64,000 bases of DNA from Flexivirga meconopsidis (GTDB lineage Bacteria > Actinomycetota > Actinomycetes > Actinomycetales > Dermatophilaceae). The position numbers were made by a program, and so were the translations under genes. Shown one piece after another: positions 1 through 7,903 of this stretch (positions within the stretch are counted from its first letter, which is position 1; every line of letters begins with the position of its first letter). The stretch covers positions 372,001 to 436,000 of the forward strand of contig NZ_JAOBQJ010000002.1 of assembly GCF_026162425.1 (NCBI RefSeq), in the 5' to 3' direction. The notes below the pieces were generated by a model that worked only from the letters and a program-made list of their open reading frames with translations, was not told the origin of the DNA and made no database searches.

Positions 1-98
1 GCCTGAGCGGCACCTGCGCCGAGGGCCACCACCGGCACGGACCAGGCGGCACCCTTGGCGACGGTCCGACGGGTGACGGTCTTTGTTTCGTTGGACAT
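1..98 (-). CDS. Tat-type secreted protein, N-terminal fragment (cut by window edge)
   Basis: Only the first 32 or so residues are in the window. The protein starts MSNETKTVTRRTVAKGAAW and continues SVPVVALGAGAAQA. This is a short polar N-terminus, a twin-arginine TRRTVAK motif, then a hydrophobic stretch and an Ala-rich region, which is the Tat-like signal common at the start of actinobacterial surface proteins. The ATG is at 98. The mature protein lies outside the window, so function cannot be assigned. It is transcribed away from the regulator pair and lies downstream of the minus-strand LuxR-type gene, from which it is separated by about 150 bp. A co-regulated exported target is possible but is only inference. 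Confidence 0.6.
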   Translation of the reverse strand, partial: MSNETKTVTRRTVAKGAAWSVPVVALGAGAAQ

Positions 99-248
99 TT
101 GGTTAGAAACCCTTCGCGGAGGAAGCTTGTAAGCGAATAAGGCGCCGCGCGCCAGGAGGAAAACTAGCCGGTCCAAAGCGCCGCTAATCCTCAGCTCACC
201 ACAAAGGCCTAGATTTACCGGACGACCGCCTGATCTACCAATAAAGGA

Positions 249-866
249 CTAGACGCGAGTGTCTGGCCAGCCACGGGCCTGCAAAGCACGCAAGAGTGCG
301 CCCCGACTGCCGACCTGGCCGGCAACTTTGCCGCGTGCGTTCGCCAGATGAGCCTTGACAGTGCGATCACTGAGTCCCAATGCAGTCGCGACATCCGCGC
401 GCGTCATATCTGCCATGTCGATCAAATACGCCTGCAAAACCCGGTCTTCGGCCTTGGTCAACCGCACTGCAGCAACCTCGTCCAACTCCGGGAAGTAGCG
501 CTCCCGGGCAGCTACCGCCATGACGGCCCGCACCAGCTGGTCCCGTTTGGAGATCACCGACAGGTAGCCGCTGGCACCCTCCGCGGCAAGCTGCCGGACC
601 TGCTCCGAGTGGAGATAACCGCCCCACACCAGCACGGATGCGCTCATGCTGAGTTCGGCAACCCGGCACGTCGCGCGCTGCGCGGTGATGTCGAGCACGA
701 TGACGTCGCACCCGTCGCCGGCGTCCTCGCGACGTTCCAGCTCCAGTCCCGGCACCTGCTCCAACACGTGCAGCAGCGCGCCCGCATACAGGGCCGCCGA
801 CGCGACGACCCCCACCTTTACCCGTCCCGCAGTGCCCGCCGAAAGCATGACGAGATGATGACGCAC
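249..866 (-). CDS. LuxR-type transcriptional regulator (atypical response regulator), paralogue A
   Basis: The 205-residue protein has a C-terminal LuxR-type helix-turn-helix (about residues 135-185, LTKAEDRVLQAYL then GLSDRTVKAHL). The N-terminal half looks like a receiver-type alpha/beta fold with a predicted beta-3 Asp in DVIVLDI. The usual acidic pair at the receiver N-terminus is not evident, so phosphorylation is uncertain. No sensor kinase lies nearby. It is divergent from a second regulator of the same architecture (1082-1738), with a 215-bp AT-richer spacer that probably holds both promoters. It likely binds DNA as a dimer. The target is unknown; the neighbouring Tat-secreted gene or auto-regulation are possibilities. 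Confidence 0.75.
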   Translation of the reverse strand: MRHHLVMLSAGTAGRVKVGVVASAALYAGALLHVLEQVPGLELERREDAGDGCDVIVLDITAQRATCRVAELSMSASVLVWGGYLHSEQVRQLAAEGASGYLSVISKRDQLVRAVMAVAARERYFPELDEVAAVRLTKAEDRVLQAYLIDMADMTRADVATALGLSDRTVKAHLANARGKVAGQVGSRGALLRALQARGWPDTRV

Positions 867-961
867 TTGCCGCCGACAGGCCGGCCGAATCGGCAGATGG
901 GACGGCTATGCGCTGGTTTCAAACGCAATCAATCAGAAGCGTTCAGAAATCAACACAATGC

Positions 962-992
962 TTGACACGTGGCCTGATAAGAACGTTAGGCA
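962..992 (+). promoter_or_regulatory. Candidate promoter for the plus-strand LuxR-type gene
   Basis: A perfect TTGACA (962-967) lies in the divergent spacer. The region 17-19 bp downstream (TTAGGC/TAGGCA, 986-992) is only a weak match to an actinobacterial -10 box. This is a suggestion from sequence alone. Confidence 0.3.
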
Positions 993-1081
993 TTCAACCA
1001 TTCTTCGACCTCCGGAGACCCCTGCCAAACACCTTCGGAAACGCCGGGCACCGTCCGCCCAGCTCTTCGACGCAGTGTTAG

Positions 1082-1738
1082 ATGAAATGCATGCAGCGGC
1101 AAGCAAGTTCGGTCGACGTGGTGCACAGCAGCCCGATCATCGGGCACGCCTTAGTGGACGCCTTACACGCTGTGGGGATGACCACTGGAATGCTGCTCTA
1201 TTCCTGGACCGATTTAGTTACCCGGCTCGACGGCATCAGCCCATATGTCGTGGTCGACGCCTACCTCGACGACCACGTGCCACTCAGCCTGAAGGTGCGG
1301 GCGATCACCCAGCTGTCGTCGTGCGCGGTCGTGCTCGGCAACATCCACCAGCAGTCGGCCGCGGACCGCGCGTACGACGAGGGAGCCGCCGACTGGATCG
1401 AACCACGCGACTCGCTCGACGACGCCGTACGACGCATCGCGGCGGTGCTCAACGGGGCACGTCGGCGCGTCCGCGAGCACCCTCCCAACGCACACCTGAC
1501 CGATCGCGAGATCCAGATCCTCTGCCTCTACGCCAGCCGTCGATCCATCTCGGCCCGCACACTCGGTCGCTATCTCGGCATCACCGAACAAACGGTCCAC
1601 ACCCACCTGAAGTCAGGACGAGCCAAGTACCGCAAGGCAAACGTGGCCGTCAGCAATCGCCACAGCCTTGCCGAGGCCCTCGTCGCGGACGGCTACCTCA
1701 TCGGTCCGGAGGCTTGGCAGGCCGAGCACCGGTGGTGA
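1082..1738 (+). CDS. LuxR-type transcriptional regulator (atypical response regulator), paralogue B
   Basis: The 218-residue protein has a LuxR-type helix-turn-helix near residues 138-190 (LTDREIQILCLYA, then GITEQTVHTHLKSGRAK). The N-terminal domain resembles a receiver, with VVVDAYLDDH at the expected phospho-acceptor strand. The same layout and the similar C-terminal tail (AEALVADGYL here, RALQARGWPD in the partner) suggest that the two divergent genes are ancient duplicates. The stop codon lies one base before the GTG of the next gene, so they may be cotranscribed. No cognate kinase or obvious ligand domain is visible. Confidence 0.75.
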   Translation: MKCMQRQASSVDVVHSSPIIGHALVDALHAVGMTTGMLLYSWTDLVTRLDGISPYVVVDAYLDDHVPLSLKVRAITQLSSCAVVLGNIHQQSAADRAYDEGAADWIEPRDSLDDAVRRIAAVLNGARRRVREHPPNAHLTDREIQILCLYASRRSISARTLGRYLGITEQTVHTHLKSGRAKYRKANVAVSNRHSLAEALVADGYLIGPEAWQAEHRW

Positions 1739-1739
1739 G

Positions 1740-2297
1740 GTGGCTACGCTTACGCACGTGACGCACGAGCTGACCCTCCGCAACGTCCGCGGCGAACAGA
1801 TCGCCTTGAGCGATTTCCAGGACCCGCCCACCGTCCTGGTCTTCTTCACCCCGACCTGCGATGCGTGCCGGGCAATGACCGAACGCTTCCGGGCCTGGCC
1901 TAACGCGCTGCCCGAGGGGGTCGACCTCCAACCGGTCTTCGTCGGTCAGCCCAGCGACTTCAACAGCACGATCGAGTTCGTGCCTCTGGTCGAACATGCC
2001 TGGTATGACGACGGATCCGTGTCTTCCGCGGTGTCGGCCAATCCATCACCCGCGGCGGTGCTCATCGACAAGGAGCACCCGACAGGGGATCAGCCGGCAT
2101 ACGGCATGCAACAGATCGAGCAGCTCGTGGTGCGCCCCGGCTTCTGGCAGGAGCCAATCGCGCAGGAGGCCGCGCAGCAGTGGAAGGCCGAGGCCGGCGC
2201 GCGCCTGATGGAGTCGGGCCGCAAGGCCGATCCGTATGGCGTGCGTACGTTCAGCACCGCGCCCAAGATCTCCTTCCGGAACCGGCCCGAACGCTGA
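1740..2297 (+). CDS. Thioredoxin-fold (TlpA/AhpC-TSA-like) redox protein
   Basis: The protein is about 185 residues from a GTG at 1740, one base after the preceding regulator gene stops. A GTG at 1758 is an alternative start. The sequence VLVFFTPTCDACRAMTERF is a thioredoxin-type beta strand followed by a CxxC active site (CDAC). There is no signal peptide or transmembrane segment with these starts, so a cytoplasmic disulfide or peroxide role is more likely than cytochrome maturation. The C-terminal third (VRPGFWQEPIAQEA onward) has no motif I recognise. It converges directly on murC, with stop codons adjacent and no room for a separate terminator. Confidence 0.65.
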   Translation: MATLTHVTHELTLRNVRGEQIALSDFQDPPTVLVFFTPTCDACRAMTERFRAWPNALPEGVDLQPVFVGQPSDFNSTIEFVPLVEHAWYDDGSVSSAVSANPSPAAVLIDKEHPTGDQPAYGMQQIEQLVVRPGFWQEPIAQEAAQQWKAEAGARLMESGRKADPYGVRTFSTAPKISFRNRPER

Positions 2298-3743
2298 TCA
2301 GCCCTGCCCCAGCAGGTCAATCAGCCGCGGACCGAGTGCGGTCACGTCACCGGCGCCGACAGTGAGCACGAGATCGCCAGGACGCACCCGATCGAGCACC
2401 GCGTGCACCGCGTCGTCGTGGGCCGGCGCGTAAACCGTCTCAGCGCCGGTGATCCGGTCGGTGATGAGCGCACCGGTCACCCCTGGCACCGGGTCCTCCC
2501 GTGCGCCATAGACGTCCAGCACGATCGCCACGTCGGCTAACGACAGGGCCGCCGCGAGGCCATCGGCGGCATGCTGGGTGCGCGAGTAGAGATGCGGCTG
2601 GAAGACCACGATGAGACGTCCGCCGTCGCGCAGCGCAACGCCGGTGCGCACCACTGCCTCGAGCTTGCCCGGGTTGTGCGCGTAGTCGTCGACGACCCGC
2701 ACTCCCCCGGCCTCGCCGCGTGGCTCGAATCTCCTTGCCGTGCCTGCGAATTCACCCAGACCATCGACCACGGCGCTCGCGTCGCAGCCGAGCCCTTCGG
2801 TCAGGGCGAGCGCGACACCGGCCGCGTTGAGCAGATTGTGTGCACCGGGCACGCGTAGCCGCAGCAGCAGTCGGTCACCCGAACGCAGGACGAGCGTCGC
2901 ACGCCAGTCGAAGCCGGAGCCGGACTCCTCGACCAGCCGCAGATCCGCACTCTCGGAGCGGCCATAGGTGAGCACCCGGCCGCCGCCATCACGCACTCGG
3001 TCCGCCAACGTGGCCGACCCTTCGTCGTCGGCGCAAGCCACCAGCAGTCCGCCGGGCCGGACCGTGGCGGCGAAGTCGGTGTAGGCCGCGTGCAGCCGCT
3101 CGGACGTGCCGTAGAAGTCCAGGTGGTCGTCGCGGATGTTGGTGACGATCGCGACCCGCGGATGGTAGACGAGGAACGACCCGTCGCTCTCGTCTGCCTC
3201 GACGACGAATGAATCTCCCTGCCCCACACCGGAATTCGTGCCAATTCCGACGATCGGCGCCCCAATCGCGTATGACGGGTCGGCGCCGGCCGCGCGCAGC
3301 GCCACCGTGGCCATCGCGCTCGTCGTCGTCTTGCCGTTTGCCCCGGCCACCGCAAGCGCGCCACGACCGGCCATCAGCATGCCGAGCGCCTGGGCGCGGT
3401 GGAGCACGGTCAAACCGCGCTCCCGGAGCCGGGCCAGCTCCGGGTTGGTCTCGGCGATCGCCGAGGACACCACCACGACCGCATCGGCCGGCACCCGATC
3501 GGCCGTCTGCGTGCTCTGCCCGATCACGACCTGGGCCCCGTCCGCTCCCAGTTCGTCCAAGACGGGACTGTCCGCGCGGTCCGAACCCGAGACCGCCACG
3601 CCGCGGGCGAGCAGCAGGCGCGCGACCCCCGACATACCGGAGCCGCCGATCGCGATCAGGTGCGCGGCGCGCACGTCGGCGAGCGACGGCAGCGGTGCGT
3701 GGAAGTCGAACCGCCGGTTGACACCGTCCGGCTCGGGGCTCAT
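2298..3743 (-). CDS. murC: UDP-N-acetylmuramate--L-alanine ligase
   Basis: This cytoplasmic ATP-dependent ligase adds L-Ala to UDP-MurNAc, the first amino acid of the peptidoglycan stem. The 481-residue protein shows the Mur-ligase order: an N-terminal Rossmann domain (HLIAIGGSGMSGVARLL), a central ATP-binding domain (AGANGKTTTSAM, then NIRDDHLDFYGT), and a C-terminal domain (VVDDYAHNPGKLEAVV, FQPHLYSRTQ, VYGAREDPVPGV) that is diagnostic of MurC. Two positions that are usually His in MurC (GTHGKTT and DYAHHP) are Asn here. The ATG overlaps the murG stop by 4 bp, indicating translational coupling. It is the last gene of the dcw run here; ftsQ and ftsZ do not follow. Confidence 0.93.
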   Translation of the reverse strand: MSPEPDGVNRRFDFHAPLPSLADVRAAHLIAIGGSGMSGVARLLLARGVAVSGSDRADSPVLDELGADGAQVVIGQSTQTADRVPADAVVVVSSAIAETNPELARLRERGLTVLHRAQALGMLMAGRGALAVAGANGKTTTSAMATVALRAAGADPSYAIGAPIVGIGTNSGVGQGDSFVVEADESDGSFLVYHPRVAIVTNIRDDHLDFYGTSERLHAAYTDFAATVRPGGLLVACADDEGSATLADRVRDGGGRVLTYGRSESADLRLVEESGSGFDWRATLVLRSGDRLLLRLRVPGAHNLLNAAGVALALTEGLGCDASAVVDGLGEFAGTARRFEPRGEAGGVRVVDDYAHNPGKLEAVVRTGVALRDGGRLIVVFQPHLYSRTQHAADGLAAALSLADVAIVLDVYGAREDPVPGVTGALITDRITGAETVYAPAHDDAVHAVLDRVRPGDLVLTVGAGDVTALGPRLIDLLGQG

Positions 3744-4840
3744 CGCGCGGCGCCGGCGATCAGCTCCGCCAGGCGTTCGTCGGCGTCACCGTGGCCCTGC
3801 GCGCGGGCCGCGCTTGCCATCGACGCAAGCCGCTGCGGGTCCTTCACCAGCGGAATCACTTCGCGGGCAAGGTAATCGGGCGTGAAGTCGGCGTTGTCGA
3901 CCAGCAGCGCTCCCCCGGCGGCCACCACGTCGGCGGCATTGAGTCGTTGCTCCCCGTTGCCGATCGGCAACGGGACGAACACCGCGGGCAGCCCGATCGT
4001 GGACGTCTCGGTAACCATGTTGCCGCCCGCGCGAGTGACGACCAGGTCGGCGGCGGCGTAGGCGAGGTCCATCCGGTCGGCATAGGGCAGCACGACATAC
4101 GGCACATCGGCACCCCCGCCTGCGACCTGGACTTCCTTGCCCTTGCCGGTCACGTGCAGCACCTGCACACCGGCGTCGCGGAAGGCCGCCGCGGACGCCG
4201 CGACCGGCTCGTTCACGCGCACCGCGCCGCTGGACCCGCCGGTCACCAGCAGGGTGGGCAGGTCGGCACGCAGCCCGAAGGTGCGCAGCGCCTCCGGTCG
4301 CAGCGCGGCCCGGTCGAGGGTGGTGATCTCGCGGCGCAGCGGCATCCCGAGCAGCTGCGCGTGCGGCAGCTTGGTGGCCGAGAAGGCGGTCGCGACATAC
4401 GGGGTGAAGCGCGAGCCGAGACGGGTGGCGAGCCCGGCGCGGGCGTTGCCGTCGTGCACCACCATCGGCAGCTTCAGCTTGCGGGCGGCGAGGAACGCCG
4501 GCGGGCTGACGTAGCCACCGAAACCGGCCACCACCTGGGCGTCGACCTCTTCGATGATGTCGGCGGTCTGCGCGATCGCGCCGCGGAAGGCGAGCGGGAA
4601 GCGGGCCGCCGCGGCGTTCGGGCGACGCGGGAAGGCGACCTTCGGGATCAGCCGCAGGTCGTAACCGCGCTCGGGCACCAGCGTCTCCTCCAGGCCGCCG
4701 TGCGAGCCGAGCACGGTGATGCGCACGTCCGGGTCACGACGCCGCAACGCGTCCGCGGTCGCGAGCAGGGGGCTGATGTGGCCGGCGGTGCCGCCACCGG
4801 CGAGCACGACGGACTGCAGGGCGGGAGATGACGAACTCAT
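3740..4840 (-). CDS. murG: UDP-N-acetylglucosamine--N-acetylmuramyl-(pentapeptide) pyrophosphoryl-undecaprenol N-acetylglucosamine transferase
   Basis: MurG adds GlcNAc to lipid I to make lipid II on the inner face of the membrane. The 366-residue protein has the GGGTAGHISPLLA loop at its N-terminus (about residues 14-27), the FGGYVSPPAFLAA segment, the TGGSSGA loop opening the C-terminal donor domain, and TRAGGNMVTETSTIGLPAV, which contacts the nucleotide-sugar. Length is normal. It lies 54 bp after ftsW and overlaps murC by 4 bp. Confidence 0.95.
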   Translation of the reverse strand: MSSSSPALQSVVLAGGGTAGHISPLLATADALRRRDPDVRITVLGSHGGLEETLVPERGYDLRLIPKVAFPRRPNAAAARFPLAFRGAIAQTADIIEEVDAQVVAGFGGYVSPPAFLAARKLKLPMVVHDGNARAGLATRLGSRFTPYVATAFSATKLPHAQLLGMPLRREITTLDRAALRPEALRTFGLRADLPTLLVTGGSSGAVRVNEPVAASAAAFRDAGVQVLHVTGKGKEVQVAGGGADVPYVVLPYADRMDLAYAAADLVVTRAGGNMVTETSTIGLPAVFVPLPIGNGEQRLNAADVVAAGGALLVDNADFTPDYLAREVIPLVKDPQRLASMASAARAQGHGDADERLAELIAGAAR

Positions 4841-4894
4841 GATCCTCGGGGTGGGTGGGACGACGTGGCCGCGATCGACCCTATGCCCTGCCGG

Positions 4895-6154
4895 TCAGCG
4901 ACGACCCGGCAACACCGCGAGCGTGCGCTTGATCGCGCTCGGCCGCGCGGCGAGGGCCTTCTTGCACTCCGGCTCGTTGCGGGCGAAGGAGATCAGCACC
5001 CCGAGCGCCAGCAGCGTTGTCACCAGCGCGGATCCACCGGAGGACACCAGCGGCAGCGGCACGCCGATGATCGGCAGCAGGCCGGTCACCGAGCCGATGT
5101 TGATCATCGCCTGCACCAGGATCCAGGCCATGATGCCGGCCGTCGCCAGCCGCACGAAGAAGTCCTTGCTGCCGACGATCAGCCGGTAGCAGGCGTAGCC
5201 GAGCGCGACATACAACGCCACGACCGCGAGGGTGCCGGGCAGCCCGAGCTCCTCGCCGATGATCGCGAAGATGAAGTCGTTGTGCGCCTCCGGCAGCCAG
5301 GACCACTTCTCCCGGCTCGCGCCGAGGCCGACGCCCCACCAGCCGCCGTCGGCCATCGCATAGAGACCGTGGACCTTCTGGTAGCAGCCGGCTGTCTGGG
5401 CGTCGATGCACGTCCCGAGCCAGCTGTCGAGACGGCTGGTGCGGTTGCTGTTGGTCGCGACGAAGGCGAGTGCGACCGCGACCGCGAAGGCGCCGGCCGT
5501 CGCGAAGAAGCGCATCCGCACCCCCGCGACGAACAGGATCGCGCCCAGGATCGCGGCGAGCACCATCGTGGTGCCGAGGTCGTGCCCGGCCAGCACCAGG
5601 CCGAGCAGCACGATCGCCATCGGCACGATGAGCGGGATCAGCACGTGCCGCCACTCGCCGAGCACCTTGCGCTTGCGGGTGAGCACCATGGCCGCGACCA
5701 GCACCAGTGCGACCTTGCCGGCCTCGGACGGCTGCATGGTGAAGCTGCCCATTCCGATCCAGTTCCGGTTGCCCTGCACGGTGCGGCCGAGCGGCGAGAA
5801 CACCAGCATTTCGAGGAACACCGCACCGACGAAGGCCGGCAGCGCGAGCAGTTTCCAGATGCGCACCGGCACCCGGCTGGCGGCCGCGGCGACGACGAGA
5901 CCGAGCACGGCGTACATCGCCTGGCTCTTGAACACCGTGTATGACGAGCCGCTCGATTGGTAGGAGGTGACGCTGGAGGCCGACAACACCATGACCAGGC
6001 CGAAGAGCACCAGCATCGCGGTGGAGCCGAGCAGCAGGTAGTAGGGCGCGACCGGGGATTCGAGTCGCTTCAGCAGCCCGTCGAGGCCCAGCCGATCGGC
6101 GACGGTCTCACGCAGGTTGCCGGCGGAGCTGTCGGTGCCGCTGGTCGCGCTCAT
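4895..6154 (-). CDS. ftsW: SEDS-family septal peptidoglycan glycosyltransferase FtsW
   Basis: The 419-residue polytopic membrane protein has about ten hydrophobic segments. It carries SEDS-family signatures, including GNRNWIGMGSFTMQPSE near residue 135 and the closing GVPLPLVSSGGSAL motif. FtsW polymerises lipid II glycan at the septum together with its partner class B PBP, here FtsI in the same cluster. It overlaps murD by 4 bp (ATGA), so it is translationally coupled. Family members RodA and SpoVE share the fold; the position between murD and murG supports FtsW. Confidence 0.93.
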   Translation of the reverse strand: MSATSGTDSSAGNLRETVADRLGLDGLLKRLESPVAPYYLLLGSTAMLVLFGLVMVLSASSVTSYQSSGSSYTVFKSQAMYAVLGLVVAAAASRVPVRIWKLLALPAFVGAVFLEMLVFSPLGRTVQGNRNWIGMGSFTMQPSEAGKVALVLVAAMVLTRKRKVLGEWRHVLIPLIVPMAIVLLGLVLAGHDLGTTMVLAAILGAILFVAGVRMRFFATAGAFAVAVALAFVATNSNRTSRLDSWLGTCIDAQTAGCYQKVHGLYAMADGGWWGVGLGASREKWSWLPEAHNDFIFAIIGEELGLPGTLAVVALYVALGYACYRLIVGSKDFFVRLATAGIMAWILVQAMINIGSVTGLLPIIGVPLPLVSSGGSALVTTLLALGVLISFARNEPECKKALAARPSAIKRTLAVLPGRR

Positions 6155-7659
6155 CGTCCGGCGCTGGGGAGGTCGCGGACGGCCTGGGCGAAGCTGTCAC
6201 CGCGCGCGCCGTAACTGTCGAACATGTCCAGCGACGCCGCGGCCGGTGCCAACAGCACCACATCGCCGGGACGGGCGAGCTCGCGGGCGGCGCGGACGGC
6301 ATCAACCATGGCTCCAGTCTCGGTGTTGGCGATGTCCACGACCGGGACATCCGGCGCGTGTCGCCGGACCGCCTCGGCGAGTTGCGCGCGGTCCCTGCCG
6401 AGCAGGACGACCCCACGCAGCCGGGACGCACCGGCCCGGACCAGTTCGTCGACGTCGGCGCCCTTGAGCAGGCCGCCGGCGATCCAGACCACGTCGTCGT
6501 ACGCGGTCAGGGACGCCACCGCCGCACCGGGATTGGTGGCCTTGGAGTCGTCGACGTAGCGGACGTCATCGACAGTGCCGACGGTCTGCACCCGGTGCGG
6601 CTGGGGGTGGTAGTCACGTAGTCCGTCGCGCACCGCCACCGGCGCGACGCCGTAGGACCGGGCCAGCGCGGCGGCGGCGAGAGCGTCGGCAACGTAGTGC
6701 GGCGCGGGGTCGGCGCCGTCCGGGCCGCGCAGGTCGTCCAGCTGCGCCAGCTCGGCCGCGGTCGTGCGGCGGTCGTCGATGAACGCCCGGTCGGCCAGCA
6801 CCCCGTCGACCACGCCGAGCATCGACACCGACGGCACACCGAGGGTGAAGCCGATCGCGCGGCAGCCCTCCACCACCTCGGCGTCGAGCAGCAGTTGTTC
6901 GGTGGTCAGGTCCTGCGCGTTGTAGACCGCCGCGATCTGGCTGCGGTTGAAGACGCGGCCCTTCTGGTGGCGGTATTCGTCGTACGAGCCGTGCCAGTCG
7001 AGGTGGTCGGGCGCGACGTTGAGCAAGCAGGAGGCGTATGGCGAGATGCTGCGCGACCAGTGCAGTTGGAAGGTGGACAGTTCGACCGCGAGCACGGAGT
7101 AGGGCTCGGGGTGCAGGACCGCCTCGAGGATCGGCAGGCCGACGTTGCCGGCCGCCGTCGCACGCAGCCCGCCGGCTCGCAGCATCGACTCCAGCATGGT
7201 GACCGCGGTGGTCTTGCCGTTGGTGCCGGTCACCGTCAGCCACGGTGCGGCGCCCTCGCGCGGTCGCATCCGCCAGGCGAGTTCGACCTCGCCCCACACG
7301 GGGATGCCGGCGGTGGCCGCGGCGACCAGGAACGGGTTGGTCGGCGGGACGCCGGGCGAGGTGACGACCAGCCGCGTGCCGGCCGGCGGGGCGTCGGGCA
7401 CGTCCGCACCGAAGAGCACGTCGGCGCCGAGTACGTCGAGGATCTTGGCGCGGTCGTCCATCACCGGGGTGCGGTCGCGGCTGATCACGGTGACGCGGGC
7501 ACCGCGCTCCAGCAGGGCGTCGGCCGCGGCGAAGCCGGAGACGCCGAGACCGACGACCACGACGGTCAGCCCGGACCAGTCGGCGTCGCCGTGGGTCAGC
7601 GTGCCGCGTCCGTCGTCCGGCTCGTATGCCGGGTCGAGCGGCCAGGGTTGCTCCGTCAT
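6151..7659 (-). CDS. murD: UDP-N-acetylmuramoylalanine--D-glutamate ligase
   Basis: MurD adds D-Glu to UDP-MurNAc-L-Ala in the cytoplasm. Motifs run in order: an N-terminal Rossmann domain (VVVVGLGVSGFAAADALL), the ATP loop (TVTGTNGKTTAVTML), LNVAPDHLDWHGSYDEY, and the C-terminal domain (VDDSKATNPGAAVASL, PAAASLDMFDSYGARGDSF). I take the ATG at 7659 (protein starts MTEQPWPLDPAYE, 502 residues); an in-frame upstream codon at 7686 would add nine residues with no ribosome-binding site of note. The gene follows an unusual 244-bp spacer with strong secondary structure after mraY. Confidence 0.94.
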   Translation of the reverse strand: MTEQPWPLDPAYEPDDGRGTLTHGDADWSGLTVVVVGLGVSGFAAADALLERGARVTVISRDRTPVMDDRAKILDVLGADVLFGADVPDAPPAGTRLVVTSPGVPPTNPFLVAAATAGIPVWGEVELAWRMRPREGAAPWLTVTGTNGKTTAVTMLESMLRAGGLRATAAGNVGLPILEAVLHPEPYSVLAVELSTFQLHWSRSISPYASCLLNVAPDHLDWHGSYDEYRHQKGRVFNRSQIAAVYNAQDLTTEQLLLDAEVVEGCRAIGFTLGVPSVSMLGVVDGVLADRAFIDDRRTTAAELAQLDDLRGPDGADPAPHYVADALAAAALARSYGVAPVAVRDGLRDYHPQPHRVQTVGTVDDVRYVDDSKATNPGAAVASLTAYDDVVWIAGGLLKGADVDELVRAGASRLRGVVLLGRDRAQLAEAVRRHAPDVPVVDIANTETGAMVDAVRAARELARPGDVVLLAPAAASLDMFDSYGARGDSFAQAVRDLPSAGR

Positions 7660-7689
7660 ACGCCCGCACCCGCCATACCCGCGCAAAAG

Positions 7690-7757
7690 TCGACCCTCGG
7701 CATACCGACGCGCCGCGAAACCGCGCTCACACGGCGCGTTGCGATGCCGAGGGTCGA
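7690..7757 (-). repeat. Long imperfect hairpin in the mraY-murD spacer
   Basis: The outer arms tcgaccctcggcat (7690-7703) and atgccgagggtcga (7744-7757) are perfect complements of 14 bp. After four poorly paired positions, an inner stem acgcgccg / cggcgcgt continues for 8 bp (about 7708-7715 with 7733-7740). The loop is about 17 nt. In the transcript this sits about 30 nt before the murD start codon. There is no T-tract, so a simple intrinsic terminator is unlikely. An attenuator, an RNA-processing site or a mobile repeat are the alternatives. Confidence 0.75.
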
Positions 7758-7769
7758 GAAATGCGGGGG

Positions 7770-7897
7770 GAACTTCGTGGGGTGGTTCGGGGCCCCCGCG
7801 AAGTATCGGAGCGAGGAACGAGCGGAGAACTTCGTGGGGTGGTTCGGGGCCCCCGCGAAGTATCGGAGCGAGGAACGAGCGGAGAACTTCGTGGGGT
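7770..7897. repeat. 57-bp tandem repeat (about 2.25 copies) in the mraY-murD spacer
   Basis: Two identical 57-bp units (7770-7826 and 7827-7883) are followed by a partial third (7884-7897). Each full unit contains a palindrome, ACTTCGTGGGG ... CCCCGCGAAGT, followed by a purine-rich segment with gcgaggaacgagcgga. The partial copy runs into the 3' end of mraY. A diverged relative occurs inside hrpA (35050-35118), so this is an interspersed element rather than local slippage only. Confidence 0.9.
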
Positions 7898-7903
7898 TCG
7901 GGC

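Noticed and set aside
7770-7897. CRISPR array
   Set aside because: The 57-bp units are directly adjacent with no variable spacers and there are no cas genes.
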